This document shows, one piece after another, positions 1-7,815 of a DNA stretch of 64,000 nt (the first letter of the stretch is position 1; each line of letters begins with the position of its first letter). The notes under the pieces are model-generated. The model was given only the letters and a program-made list of their open reading frames with translations, did no database searches and was not told where the DNA came from. The stretch is from positions 806,001 to 870,000 of the forward strand of contig NZ_CP064031.1 of NCBI RefSeq assembly GCF_049532895.1, in the 5' to 3' direction. The translations under genes were made by a program, and so were the position numbers. The stretch is from Dyella_B acidisoli (GTDB lineage Bacteria > Pseudomonadota > Gammaproteobacteria > Xanthomonadales > Rhodanobacteraceae).

Positions 1-2346
1 GGTGGTCAGTCGTCCATCTATGGTTCGGATGCCATCGCCGGTGTTATCAACATCGTGCTGAAAAAAACGATTGACGCTCCTGTTGTCGATGCGCGCTTCG
101 GTTGGCACACGGGTGGCGGTGGTGCCGATCGGCGCTTGTATGTGGCCGATGGTTTCAAATGGGGCAACCTCAACTTTGTTGGAGGTCTCCAGGTTGAGAG
201 CATTGAGCCGATTTGGGGCTTCGATCGTAGCTTGACCCGTCAATACTTTACGCAGGGCACCACGCCCCCCACTGCGTCGCGCGACTATCTTGTGCTGAGC
301 GAAACACAACTAGTGAACGCGTACTACAGTCCTAATCAGTTGAATCCGGGCATTGGATGCTCGGCCGTTACGGGCCAATTCGGCGGCACGGAGCAGCTTC
401 AGAATCGCTTGAATCACGGCCAATATTGTGGTTCGCAATACAGTGCGGGTGACGTCACCGAAACCAATAAACAAAATACGGTGAACCTTTATACGCACGC
501 AACGTATGATCTGAATAGCAATGTGCAGCTCTACCAGACCTTGCTGTACACCTATGACCAACAGAAACTCACGGCAGGTTCCAGCTTCCTATTCTGGGAA
601 AGCCCCATCTACTACGATTCCAACCTGCAAGACTATGTCCTGGCCCAGCATGCATTTAGCCCGGAAGAAGCCGGCGGTTTCCAGCACATTCTGGATAACA
701 ACGTCGAAAACTCGGTGTACCTGAGCCTGGGCGCGAAGGGTGGTTTCGGCCAATCGAACTGGGACTATGACCTGACCTTCAATCATTCCGAAGATCATCT
801 GCAGGAGCGTAGCTTCCAGCGCTGGACTAACCAGATCAACAACTATTTCGCGAACATCCTCGGCCCAAATTCGGGGCCTGATCCAAATGGGTACCCCATC
901 TACGCGCCAAATTACCAAGCCTTCTTCACGCCTGTTCCGAATTCAGCATTCCGCGGATTTACTGGTTTCACCGAGACATATGCCAAGACCTGGGACAACA
1001 TGCTCCGTGGCCAGGTCACCAATGCATCGCTGTTCTCTCTACCCGGTGGCGACGCTGGTGTAGCTGCTGTGATCGAGGGTGGTAATCAGGGGTGGAACTA
1101 CTCACCTGATCCGCGCACGCTCAACGGCCAGACGTATGAGTTTACCGATGTATCGGGCGCGGGCCACCGCTCGCGTTATGCAGGAACGATCGAATTCAGC
1201 GCACCGCTCTTCAAGATGCTTTCTGTGGACATGTCCGGTCGTTACGACGGTTATAACGTCGCTGGCGGCACCGTGAGCCACGCGACTTACAACCTCGGTG
1301 TCGAATTTCGTCCGTTTGGTGATCTTCTGTTGCTGCGTGGCTCCTATGGCACGGCTTTCAAGGCTCCGACTTTGCCGGATGAGTTCCAGGGACCGAGCGG
1401 CTACTACAGTAGCGTGGTCGACTACTACAACTGTGCAAAGCTGGGTTACGCCGGCGGCAATATTGCCAATTGCCCGGGACAGCTGAGTGGCGAACAATTC
1501 TTTGGTCAGCAATCGGGTAACCCGAAGCTGCAGCCAATCGTCGCCAAGACGTTTAATTTGGGCTTCGTGGTGTCGCCTTTCGAAGGCTTCAGTCTGAAGT
1601 CGGATTATTACCACTACAACATTCGTAACGAAGTTCAGGCGCAAAGTTCTGACTTCCTGGCACAGACCGAAAGCAATTGCCGTTTGGGCATTTTTGATGT
1701 CAATTCGCCAACCTGCCAAGACGCATTGTCCAAGGTGATTCGTTCGGGCACTCCGTTAGCACCAGGACTGTTGCCCCCAATCACCGAGATCCTTACGCCA
1801 AAGGTCAACGTAGCGCGTGAATATCTGAATGCGGTAATCACTGAGGCCAACTATAGCCACGATATTGGCCCCTACGGCAACGTCAACGTGAAGACGTCCT
1901 GGAGCGACATCCTGACGCATAGGCAACAACTGTTGCCGAACGATCCGTTCATCAATCTATTGCGCGAGCCGTATTACAGCACGGAGTTCAAGAGCAGGGT
2001 CGATGGTTCGGTGGGCTGGCTGTCGCCAACGCAAACATGGGGTATGACGGTCTACGGTATTCGTGATGGTGCATCGCCAAACTATCTGGCTACTGTCGCA
2101 AACAATTACTACGCGCCAGGTGCGGGCAAGCTGGCTCCGTGGATCCGCTACAACCTTACCTTCAGCTACAGCCCGATCAAGAGCCTGGCGCTCACGCTCG
2201 ATGTCATCAACGTCTTCAACAAGATGCCGCCGCTTGACCGCAGCTACCCTGGTACGACATCACAGCCGTTCAACCAGCTGAACTATGACGTCGATGGTCG
2301 CGAGTTCTTTGTAGAAGCGACCTATAAGTTCGGCAACGCGAAGTAG
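1..2346 (+). CDS. TonB-dependent receptor, C-terminal part (5' end outside window)
   Basis: The reading frame is open from base 1, so the gene starts upstream; 781 residues are visible. The first residues (GGQSSIYGSDAIAGVINIV) are the typical end of a TonB receptor plug domain, and the rest alternates aromatic-rich beta strands and loops as in a 22-strand outer-membrane barrel. It ends with strands finishing in FVEATYKF, as expected for a barrel C-terminus followed by a short tail. Family role: energised uptake of a ligand (siderophore, sugar, peptide) across the outer membrane. The substrate cannot be read from the sequence. Cysteine pairs in the loops (for example near bases 1430-1475 and 1675-1720) could form loop disulfides. 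A strong hairpin terminator follows directly. Confidence 0.93.
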   Translation, partial: GGQSSIYGSDAIAGVINIVLKKTIDAPVVDARFGWHTGGGGADRRLYVADGFKWGNLNFVGGLQVESIEPIWGFDRSLTRQYFTQGTTPPTASRDYLVLSETQLVNAYYSPNQLNPGIGCSAVTGQFGGTEQLQNRLNHGQYCGSQYSAGDVTETNKQNTVNLYTHATYDLNSNVQLYQTLLYTYDQQKLTAGSSFLFWESPIYYDSNLQDYVLAQHAFSPEEAGGFQHILDNNVENSVYLSLGAKGGFGQSNWDYDLTFNHSEDHLQERSFQRWTNQINNYFANILGPNSGPDPNGYPIYAPNYQAFFTPVPNSAFRGFTGFTETYAKTWDNMLRGQVTNASLFSLPGGDAGVAAVIEGGNQGWNYSPDPRTLNGQTYEFTDVSGAGHRSRYAGTIEFSAPLFKMLSVDMSGRYDGYNVAGGTVSHATYNLGVEFRPFGDLLLLRGSYGTAFKAPTLPDEFQGPSGYYSSVVDYYNCAKLGYAGGNIANCPGQLSGEQFFGQQSGNPKLQPIVAKTFNLGFVVSPFEGFSLKSDYYHYNIRNEVQAQSSDFLAQTESNCRLGIFDVNSPTCQDALSKVIRSGTPLAPGLLPPITEILTPKVNVAREYLNAVITEANYSHDIGPYGNVNVKTSWSDILTHRQQLLPNDPFINLLREPYYSTEFKSRVDGSVGWLSPTQTWGMTVYGIRDGASPNYLATVANNYYAPGAGKLAPWIRYNLTFSYSPIKSLALTLDVINVFNKMPPLDRSYPGTTSQPFNQLNYDVDGREFFVEATYKFGNAK

Positions 2347-2370
2347 GCAAGAGCTCACGCAGAAAGAAAA

Positions 2371-2397
2371 AGCCCCGCTAATTAGCGGGGCTTTTTT
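2371..2397 (+). terminator. Rho-independent terminator of the TonB receptor gene
   Basis: A perfect 10-bp stem (agccccgcta / tagcggggct) with a 2-base loop is followed by a run of T. It sits 25 bases after the receptor stop codon. The preceding A-run makes it potentially bidirectional, so it may also end the minus-strand small gene and rpiA transcripts. Confidence 0.93.
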
Positions 2398-2418
2398 ATG
2401 GCGTGACGCAGCAGTAAC

Positions 2419-2562
2419 TCAGTGCGCCGCCCAATACAAATACGCCAATGCGGCAATGGTGGCCAATAACTTCAGCGGCCAAGGCAGTGCACGCATGATC
2501 TGGTAAATGCCTGCGCGCTCGATATTGCGCGCTACGTCACGTGTAACGTCGTCTTTTTTCAC
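2419..2562 (-). CDS. Small single-span membrane protein (47 aa), function unknown
   Basis: A 47-codon frame starts with GTG 7 bases after a good GGAAG ribosome-binding site and ends before the receptor terminator. The N-terminal half is charged (KKDDVTRDVARNIERAG) and the C-terminal half is one hydrophobic helix rich in Leu and Ala ending YLYWAAH. It lies 27 bases downstream of rpiA on the same strand and may be co-transcribed. I do not recognise the family. The supporting evidence is the RBS, position and clear membrane helix; it is too short to be sure from sequence alone. Confidence 0.6.
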   Translation of the reverse strand: MKKDDVTRDVARNIERAGIYQIMRALPWPLKLLATIAALAYLYWAAH

Positions 2563-2589
2563 CAATGAACTTCCTTCAGGCAGCAATCG

Positions 2590-3231
2590 TTACATCAATT
2601 TGTCGCCGATCAACACCACGTCCGCTGGGCGTCGCGCGAACAAGCCAACAGTGACGATGCCCGGAATCTGATTCAGCTCGGTTTCCAACGCAACGGGGTC
2701 GGCGATCTGCCAGCCGTGCACGTCGATTACCCAGTTGCCGTTGTCGGTGACGACGCCATCGCGCCACACCGGGTTGCCGCCACGTTTGACGATCTCGCGG
2801 CCGACCAAGCTGCGGGCCATGGGGATCACTTCGATCGGCAGCGGGAATTTGCCGAGGATGTTCACGCGCTTGCTGGCATCGATGATGCATACGAACTTCT
2901 GCGCAGCTTCCGCGATAATTTTTTCGCGGGTGAGCGCCGCACCGCCGCCTTTGATGAGTCGCTTGTGCGGATCACATTCGTCAGCGCCATCGACATACAA
3001 CGCCAGCGGGCCGGTGGCGTTGAGGTCGAACACGGGGATGCCGTGTTTCTTGAGTTGCGCGGTGGATTGTTCCGAGCTGGAAACAGCGCCCTGGATGCGA
3101 TCCTTGATGTGCGCGAGGGCATCGATGAAGTGGGCGACCGTGGAGCCGGTGCCAACGCCTACGACGGCGCCGTCTTCAACGTATTTGATCGCTGCTTCAC
3201 CGGCGAGGCGCTTTTCTTCGTTGTTGCTCAT
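2590..3231 (-). CDS. rpiA: Ribose-5-phosphate isomerase A
   Basis: Interconverts ribose 5-phosphate and ribulose 5-phosphate in the non-oxidative pentose phosphate pathway. The 213-residue product has the family hallmarks in order: GxGTGSTV (phosphate loop, about residues 26-33), DGADE (about 82-86, catalytic Asp), KGGGAALTREK (about 95-105) and the C-terminal GLFARRPADVVLIG. The length matches the usual 215-225 aa. An upstream in-frame extension of 24 residues exists, but MSNNEEK was chosen because AGGA lies 7 bases before it and the extension lacks family resemblance. Confidence 0.96.
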   Translation of the reverse strand: MSNNEEKRLAGEAAIKYVEDGAVVGVGTGSTVAHFIDALAHIKDRIQGAVSSSEQSTAQLKKHGIPVFDLNATGPLALYVDGADECDPHKRLIKGGGAALTREKIIAEAAQKFVCIIDASKRVNILGKFPLPIEVIPMARSLVGREIVKRGGNPVWRDGVVTDNGNWVIDVHGWQIADPVALETELNQIPGIVTVGLFARRPADVVLIGDKLM

Positions 3232-3354
3232 GCGAATGTCCTGAGAGGCCGAAAGAGAAATGATCGGTGATTTGTGGGCTGCCTGCATCTTGCGGTGCTG
3301 CAAGGTGATGCCGCTCTGCGCTGAAGTCGCGCAGCTTGGGTTTCTCGCGAGATT

Positions 3355-3395
3355 GGCCCCTCACCCCAACCCTCTCCCCGGATGGGAGAGGGAGT
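3355..3395. repeat. GC-rich palindromic intergenic repeat (partial copy)
   Basis: The stretch between rpiA and the EVE gene holds a C-rich arm with core ccctctcccc and its inverted match gggagaggg. Similar C-rich/G-rich palindromes occur at 9902-10031, 11990-12016, 54147-54182 and 58581-58611, so this is one of a dispersed family and may double as a transcription terminator. Confidence 0.5.
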
Positions 3396-3406
3396 CTGCG
3401 CGTGAG

Positions 3407-3859
3407 CTATTCCAGCCCTAGGATGTATTTCCATTCCGCCGCGTCTACCGGCATCACCGACAGGCGATTGCCTTTGCGCAGCAGCGTCATTTCGGCGATC
3501 TTCGGATGGCTTTTCAATTCGTCCAGCGTGATGACGCGTCCGAGCTTCTTTACGAACTTCACGTCCACCAGCATCCACCGAGGGTTGTCGCGTGAGCTGG
3601 CGGCGTCGAAATATTTGCTCTTGGGATCGAACTGGGAGGGATCGGGGTACGCGTCGCTGGCTACTTCCGCGATGCCTGCAATGCCGGGTTCTGCACAATT
3701 GGAGTGATAGAAGAACACGCCATCACCTACGCGCATGTCGTCGCGCATGAAATTGCGTGCCTGGTAGTTGCGTACACCGTCCCAGGCCTCGCGTTTCTTG
3801 CGCTTGAGGTCGTCGATGGAAAACGTGTCGGGCTCGGATTTCATCAGCCAATATTTCAT
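3407..3859 (-). CDS. EVE domain-containing protein (THYN1-like)
   Basis: The 150-residue protein consists of a single EVE (PUA-like) domain. Visible features are the start MKYWLMKSEPDTFSIDDL, the WDGVRNYQARNFMRD segment and GDGVFFYHSNC, all classic for bacterial THYN1 homologues. EVE domains bind modified bases in nucleic acids by base flipping; the physiological ligand in bacteria is unsettled. Its ATG overlaps the last four bases of fau (ATGA), so the two are translationally coupled. Confidence 0.92.
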   Translation of the reverse strand: MKYWLMKSEPDTFSIDDLKRKKREAWDGVRNYQARNFMRDDMRVGDGVFFYHSNCAEPGIAGIAEVASDAYPDPSQFDPKSKYFDAASSRDNPRWMLVDVKFVKKLGRVITLDELKSHPKIAEMTLLRKGNRLSVMPVDAAEWKYILGLE

Positions 3860-4506
3860 GCGTTCAGGTCTCCTGACGTGTTGGCGCGGCAGTCGATAAG
3901 TTCGCGATCGGTAGCGATGAAGTCCAGCGATATGTCCCAGCGTTCAGGAGCGATTTCTGGCAACTCCTGGAAATCGTAGGCAATGCCCACAAGCAAGGGC
4001 TCGGTCGGGCGCAGCTGATCTTTCAGGAAGGCGAAGCTTCGATCGTAGTAGCCACCGCCGTAGCCCAGGCGATTGCCGTGGCGGTCGAAGGCGAGCAGGG
4101 GCACGAACACCAGGTCGAGTTGGAATGGGGCGAACCATTCGCGCGGTGTGACCGGTTCGGGGATGCCGAAGCGGTTGGGTTGCACCGGATCACCTGCCGA
4201 CCAGGGCGCGAAGCGTAAGAGGTTGTCCTGGCCGATCAGGGGCAGCAGGAACTGCTGGCCGCGCGTGGCTAGCGGTGGAATCACCAGGTTGAGTGGCAAC
4301 TCGCCGTCGCAGGCCCAGTAGCCGGCAACACGCGTGTCCGTATGGTATTCGGGCAGGTGCTCCAGGCTGCGCCGAAGGCCCTGTGCGGCGGCGATGCGCT
4401 GGGGAGGGGTGAGGGCGCGGCGGCGTTCTGCCAAGCGCTGGCGTAGTTCACGACGTCGTGCGGCGGTGTCCACGTCGCGCGTCTCCCATGGGGTGCTCTG
4501 ATCCAT
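3856..4506 (-). CDS. fau: 5-formyltetrahydrofolate cyclo-ligase
   Basis: ATP-dependent conversion of 5-formyl-THF to 5,10-methenyl-THF in one-carbon metabolism. The product has the basic N-terminal RRRELRQRLAERR segment, the substrate-binding FDRHGNRLGYGGGYYDR motif (about residues 146-162) and C-terminal FIATDREL. Gene order zapA-6S RNA-fau is the conserved gammaproteobacterial arrangement, in which fau can be co-transcribed with 6S RNA. The ATG at 4506 falls inside the outer arm of a palindromic element (4491-4777), so the first residues may be repeat-derived. A GTG at 4473 preceded by GGGAG is an alternative start that would drop 11 residues. Confidence 0.93.
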   Translation of the reverse strand: MDQSTPWETRDVDTAARRRELRQRLAERRRALTPPQRIAAAQGLRRSLEHLPEYHTDTRVAGYWACDGELPLNLVIPPLATRGQQFLLPLIGQDNLLRFAPWSAGDPVQPNRFGIPEPVTPREWFAPFQLDLVFVPLLAFDRHGNRLGYGGGYYDRSFAFLKDQLRPTEPLLVGIAYDFQELPEIAPERWDISLDFIATDRELIDCRANTSGDLNA

Positions 4507-4777
4507 TCTGCGTAGGCGTCACCAGCCGTGTCTGTTCGCAGGCCATAGGGCCATCGGCAAAGGCAGACTGGCCGTCTGTCGAGACGATGGACCGAAGGCA
4601 TGGGGACAGACACGGCTGGCCCCCGCGCATTGAATTGAAATGACGGGGTGATGTCCAGAAGGCTCGCAGGCTGCGTCGCGCGGCTTGAAAAGACGGCCAG
4701 TCTTCTCTGCGCCGCGCAACACACCCTGCAAGCCTTCTGGACATCATGCCGCCTACACAGAATGGGTCAGATCACCC
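4491..4777. repeat. Composite palindromic element: 28-bp inverted repeats framing two ~97-bp imperfect hairpins
   Basis: Outer arms 4491-4518 and 4750-4777 are inverted copies matching at 25 of 28 positions. Inside are two adjacent near-full-length palindromes: 4522-4619 (ends ccagccgtgtctgt / acagacacggctgg) and 4650-4745 (ends gatgtccagaaggct / agccttctggacatc). Each centres on the same small palindrome, agactggccgtct or its reverse complement, at 4565-4577 and 4691-4703. No open frame of substance lies inside. It sits between 6S RNA and fau and includes the annotated fau ATG. It resembles a non-autonomous mobile or REP-type element, but I cannot name a family. Confidence 0.8.
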
Positions 4778-4847
4778 CTTGGGGGCTTGGCTCAGTGCCC
4801 CGCTGACCGAACGCCGCGCTGGGCGGCGTCCGGGCTGGGAATGGGGT

Positions 4848-5036
4848 GGCGTCAACCGCGATGCCGCTGCCCACCAAACGACCTTGATCCAATGGGATCA
4901 GGTGGGAGGGATATTAAGGCTTCAAGGCTTTCCGCTCGCGGCGGACTTGCGCAACAACCTTAAGTAACCGACCCGGGTCGTATATAGGAACAAGGCAATA
5001 TGTAAGAGTGTGCTGGCGCACACCGCAGAAAACGCC
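4848..5036 (-). ncRNA. ssrS: 6S RNA
   Basis: Read on the minus strand, the 189 bases between zapA and the palindromic element match 6S RNA features. The conserved block GAAGCCTTAA is followed by a hairpin (CTGATCC / GGATCAAG) and then GGGCAGCGGCATC, closely paralleling the 3' half of E. coli 6S RNA. Upstream, GGTTGTTGCGCAAG followed by a TCCGC/GCGGA hairpin parallels the 5' strand. The ends can pair as a closing stem (GGCGT with ACGCC, then TGCGGTG with the CATCGCG segment). Location between zapA and fau is the canonical one. 6S RNA mimics an open promoter and sequesters sigma-70 RNA polymerase in stationary phase. Ends are estimated from the closing stem. Confidence 0.9.
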
Positions 5037-5041
5037 GAGGA

Positions 5042-5377
5042 CTATTTTAGTTGCGCATCGAGTGCGGCTTCAAGCTTGCGGCGCAATGCAGCCAGTCCAT
5101 CGACAAGATCGGGTTCAGCACCGCTGTGATCTGCGGTGTTGGCACGCTTTTGCAATTGCAGGTATTCGTGCGTGATGCTGATCGCCGCGAGGACTGCCAA
5201 GCGGTCGAAGCCCGGCGTTTTGGCGTGCGAGCGCAACTCGCGCATCTTGCGATCGAGAAAGCTCGCCGCTTCCAGCAAGCCGTCGCGTTCTTCCGGCGGA
5301 CAGGCAATCAGGAATTCACGATCGATCAGGCGCAGCGAAACGGGTTCGTTGGTGGACATGCTGATGACGTCAGCCAT
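5042..5377 (-). CDS. zapA: Cell division protein ZapA
   Basis: FtsZ-ring associated protein that cross-links protofilaments at midcell. The 111-residue product has the N-terminal beta-alpha-beta region (EPVSLRLIDREFLIACPPEE) and a C-terminal coiled-coil helix (LAALRRKLEAALDAQLK). It overlaps the upstream coiled-coil gene by 8 bases, indicating translational coupling. An internal Met at residue 7 (MSTNEP, 5359) is the likelier start by homology to most ZapA proteins, which begin just before the first strand. The 6S RNA gene starts within a few bases of its stop codon. Confidence 0.93.
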   Translation of the reverse strand: MADVISMSTNEPVSLRLIDREFLIACPPEERDGLLEAASFLDRKMRELRSHAKTPGFDRLAVLAAISITHEYLQLQKRANTADHSGAEPDLVDGLAALRRKLEAALDAQLK

Positions 5378-5594
5378 TGTTCTCGAGCGCCTTGAGTCGT
5401 TGAATCATCGCTTCGACCCGGCTTCGCGCCTGTTCATTGCGTGCCAGCAGATTTGCGCGTTCGCTCGCCAGTTGTTCCTGACTATGGCGCAAGCTGCGGT
5501 TTTCTTCGCTCAAGCGATGAACGTATTCGAGCAACCGGTCAAGCTGCTGATTCAGCGCGGCAAGCTCGTACCGGGCGGCGTCGGGTGTCTTCAT
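5370..5594 (-). CDS. Small coiled-coil protein (TIGR02449 family, ZapB-like)
   Basis: The 74-residue product is almost entirely one heptad-repeat helix (LAALNQQLDRLLEYVHRL, then SLRHSQEQLASERANLLARN). This family is regularly encoded immediately upstream of zapA in gammaproteobacteria, and it resembles the division protein ZapB in size and structure. A role in the Z-ring together with ZapA is inferred from context. Its 3' end overlaps zapA by 8 bases. Confidence 0.85.
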   Translation of the reverse strand: MKTPDAARYELAALNQQLDRLLEYVHRLSEENRSLRHSQEQLASERANLLARNEQARSRVEAMIQRLKALENNG

Positions 5595-5694
5595 GAGCCA
5601 AACTATATCAGGACATTGTGCGAAATCTGTGGGCCGGATCGCCTATGCACTGTGGTGCACTAAACTTGCGCCTCCAAGGTTAACGGAGATCGAG

Positions 5695-6258
5695 ATGACC
5701 GCCCCCGAGCCCATCGGTTACGACGAACTGGACGATGTCGTTGTGAGCCTGCGATTGTCCATTCCCGCCAGTGAGTTACATGGTTCCCTGTGCGGCTTCC
5801 TGGCAGCAAGCGGCAGGCCGGGCAAGCGATCCGTGCTGAACGCCTTGCATCTCGAAGCGGGTAGCGACCGCGTGTCCGAAAGGGACCAGTCTCTGCTGGA
5901 CCAATTGGTCAGCCAAAGCGAGCAAGAACTGGGGGACCCTGAACTTGGCTTCGAACCCCTGGTGCCAGCGGACGATCGCCCCTTGCCGGAACGTGCCGAC
6001 GCATTGGTGGATTGGTGTCGCGGCTTTTTAGGCGGTTTCGGCCTGGGCGGTCCGGATGCGCACAAACGGCTATCTGACGAGGGCAAGGAAATCCTGGGCG
6101 ATCTCGGTGCGATTGCTTCTTCGACGCTCGATTTCACCAACGAAGACGAAGATGAAGACGCCTTGATCGAAGTGCACGAATTCGTGCGCATGGGCGCCAT
6201 GCTGGTGTTCACGGAGTGTCACATTCCCAACCCGTCTTCCAGCGGCACGTTGCATTGA
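5695..6258 (+). CDS. ygfB: UPF0149 family protein (YgfB-like)
   Basis: A 187-residue acidic, mostly alpha-helical protein of the YgfB/UPF0149 family. Signatures are LHGSLCGFLAASG near the N-terminus, DWCRGFLGGFGLGG mid-protein and a C-terminal acidic stretch (NEDEDEDALIEVHEFVRMGAML). The ATG at 5695 was chosen over an upstream extension because GGAG lies just before it and MTAPEPIGYDEL matches family starts. It is divergent from the zapA unit and overlaps pepP, as in E. coli. In Pseudomonas aeruginosa YgfB affects beta-lactam resistance through amidase expression; whether that holds here is unknown. Confidence 0.93.
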   Translation: MTAPEPIGYDELDDVVVSLRLSIPASELHGSLCGFLAASGRPGKRSVLNALHLEAGSDRVSERDQSLLDQLVSQSEQELGDPELGFEPLVPADDRPLPERADALVDWCRGFLGGFGLGGPDAHKRLSDEGKEILGDLGAIASSTLDFTNEDEDEDALIEVHEFVRMGAMLVFTECHIPNPSSSGTLH

Positions 6259-7565
6259 ATATCGCTTCCGAGGAATTTGCGCGGCGTCGCCGCCAATTGA
6301 TGAAGATGGCCAGGGAAGACGCAGTGGTGTTGATCGCCACCGCGCCCGAACGTATGCGCAATGCCGATGCCGCATGGCCGTATCGTCAGGATTCGGATTT
6401 CCATTACCTGAGCGGCTTTCCCGAGCCCGACGCGGTGCTTGCGTTGCTGCCGGGCCGCCAGCATGGCGAAATGGTGCTGTTCTGCCGCGAGCGCGATCCG
6501 GAACGCGAGCGCTGGCATGGCGAATTCATCGGCACCGAGCGCGCCGTGGCCGATTACGGCATGGATGATGCGTTCCCCATTGACGACATCGACGACATCC
6601 TGCCGGGCATGATCGAAGGCCGTGCGCGGGTCTATTGCCATTTCGGCCGTGAGCCGCAATTCGACGCGCAACTGCTCGGCTGGATGCGCCGGTTGCGGCA
6701 ATTGCGCGGCGGCGGCGTGGTGCCGAAAGAATTCGTGGCGCTTGGTCATCTGCTGCACGATCTGCGTTTGTACAAATCACGCGCGGAGCTGAAGTTGATG
6801 CGCGCCTCGGCCGCCATTGCTGCGGAAGCGCATCTGGCCGGTATGGCGATGGCGCGCGCCGGCCGGCATGAATATGAAGTGGAAGCAGAACTGCTGCGCA
6901 TCATGCGTAGTCGCGGTGCGGTGGCGGCGTTTCCGCCCATCGTGGCCGGCGGTGTAAACGCCTGCACCATGCATTATCAAGCCAATCGCGCACCGCTCAG
7001 GCAAGGCGATCTGTTACTGATCGACGCTGGTGCGGAGCTGGAATGTTACGCGTCCGATATCAGCCGCAGCTTTCCCATTAGCGGACGCTTCAATCGCGAA
7101 CAGCGCGCGCTGTACGAAATCGTGCTGACGGCGCAGCACGCTGCAATCGATGAAGTGAAGCCAGGGCGTTCCTACAGCACCGCGCACGATGTGGCCGTGC
7201 ATGTGATCACTGAGGGTCTGTGTGCACTCGGCCTGCTCAAGGGCGATCCAGTCGAAGCCATCGCGCAAGGCAGCTACAAACGTTTCTTCCCCGCCAAGAC
7301 CAGTCACTGGTTGGGCCTTGATGTGCACGACGTAGGTGATTATCGCGTCGATGGCGAACCGCGCATGCTGGAGCCGGGCATGGTGCTTACGGTTGAGCCT
7401 GGCATTTACATCGCGCCGGACGACATGTCCGTGCCTGAAGCATGGCGCGGCATCGGTATTCGTATCGAAGACGATGTAGCGGTGACGCGCGATGGCAATG
7501 AGGTGCTGACGGTGGATGTGCCGAAGGAGCCGGAGGAGATTGAGGCTCTGTTGGCGGGACGGTAA
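6216..7565 (+). CDS. pepP: Xaa-Pro aminopeptidase P (M24B)
   Basis: Dinuclear-metal exopeptidase releasing an N-terminal residue preceding proline. The 449-residue product has the N-terminal creatinase-like domain (PYRQDSDFHYLSGFPEPDAVL) and a pita-bread catalytic domain. Metal ligands are visible as Asp in LLIDAGAELECYASDIS (two Asp), His in SHWLGLDVHDVG, Glu in VLTVEPGIYIAP and Glu in GIGIRIEDDVAV. The GTG start at 6216 overlaps ygfB by 43 bases; a TTG at 6255, right at the ygfB stop, is an alternative that gives a start closer to other PepP proteins. Confidence 0.95.
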   Translation: MSHSQPVFQRHVALNIASEEFARRRRQLMKMAREDAVVLIATAPERMRNADAAWPYRQDSDFHYLSGFPEPDAVLALLPGRQHGEMVLFCRERDPERERWHGEFIGTERAVADYGMDDAFPIDDIDDILPGMIEGRARVYCHFGREPQFDAQLLGWMRRLRQLRGGGVVPKEFVALGHLLHDLRLYKSRAELKLMRASAAIAAEAHLAGMAMARAGRHEYEVEAELLRIMRSRGAVAAFPPIVAGGVNACTMHYQANRAPLRQGDLLLIDAGAELECYASDISRSFPISGRFNREQRALYEIVLTAQHAAIDEVKPGRSYSTAHDVAVHVITEGLCALGLLKGDPVEAIAQGSYKRFFPAKTSHWLGLDVHDVGDYRVDGEPRMLEPGMVLTVEPGIYIAPDDMSVPEAWRGIGIRIEDDVAVTRDGNEVLTVDVPKEPEEIEALLAGR

Positions 7566-7594
7566 GCCTCGGTACTGATGCCAGCTTCCCCTCA

Positions 7595-7624
7595 TCGTCA
7601 TTCCGGTCTTCGCCAGAATGACGA
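7595..7624. repeat. Short hairpin repeat with CGTCATTC ends
   Basis: A 9-bp perfect stem (tcgtcattc / gaatgacga) lies 30 bases after pepP. The arm sequence is shared with the much longer inverted repeat at 16923-17041, so this looks like a reduced copy of the same family and may serve as the pepP terminator. The remaining 190 bases before the phospholipase gene show no convincing gene. Confidence 0.65.
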
Positions 7625-7815
7625 CAAGGCAAGGTCACACATCACCGAAAACGCCGTTACGTTGGCAACGCGTGAAAGATTCGTCGCCGTACCTTTCGCA
7701 AACACTGTGATTACCCACTCGATTCGCCAACCAGTCCCACGGATGTCGCACGCCTGCAACGTTCTCCACGCAGCATCGCGCGGCATCATTCACGCGCGAA
7801 ACAAAGGGATTCAGC

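Noticed and set aside
4519..4967. Several 60-150 codon frames on both strands between fau and zapA
   Set aside because: They are carried by the palindromic element and 6S RNA, repeat the same low-complexity pieces in inverted order, and have no ribosome sites or domains.
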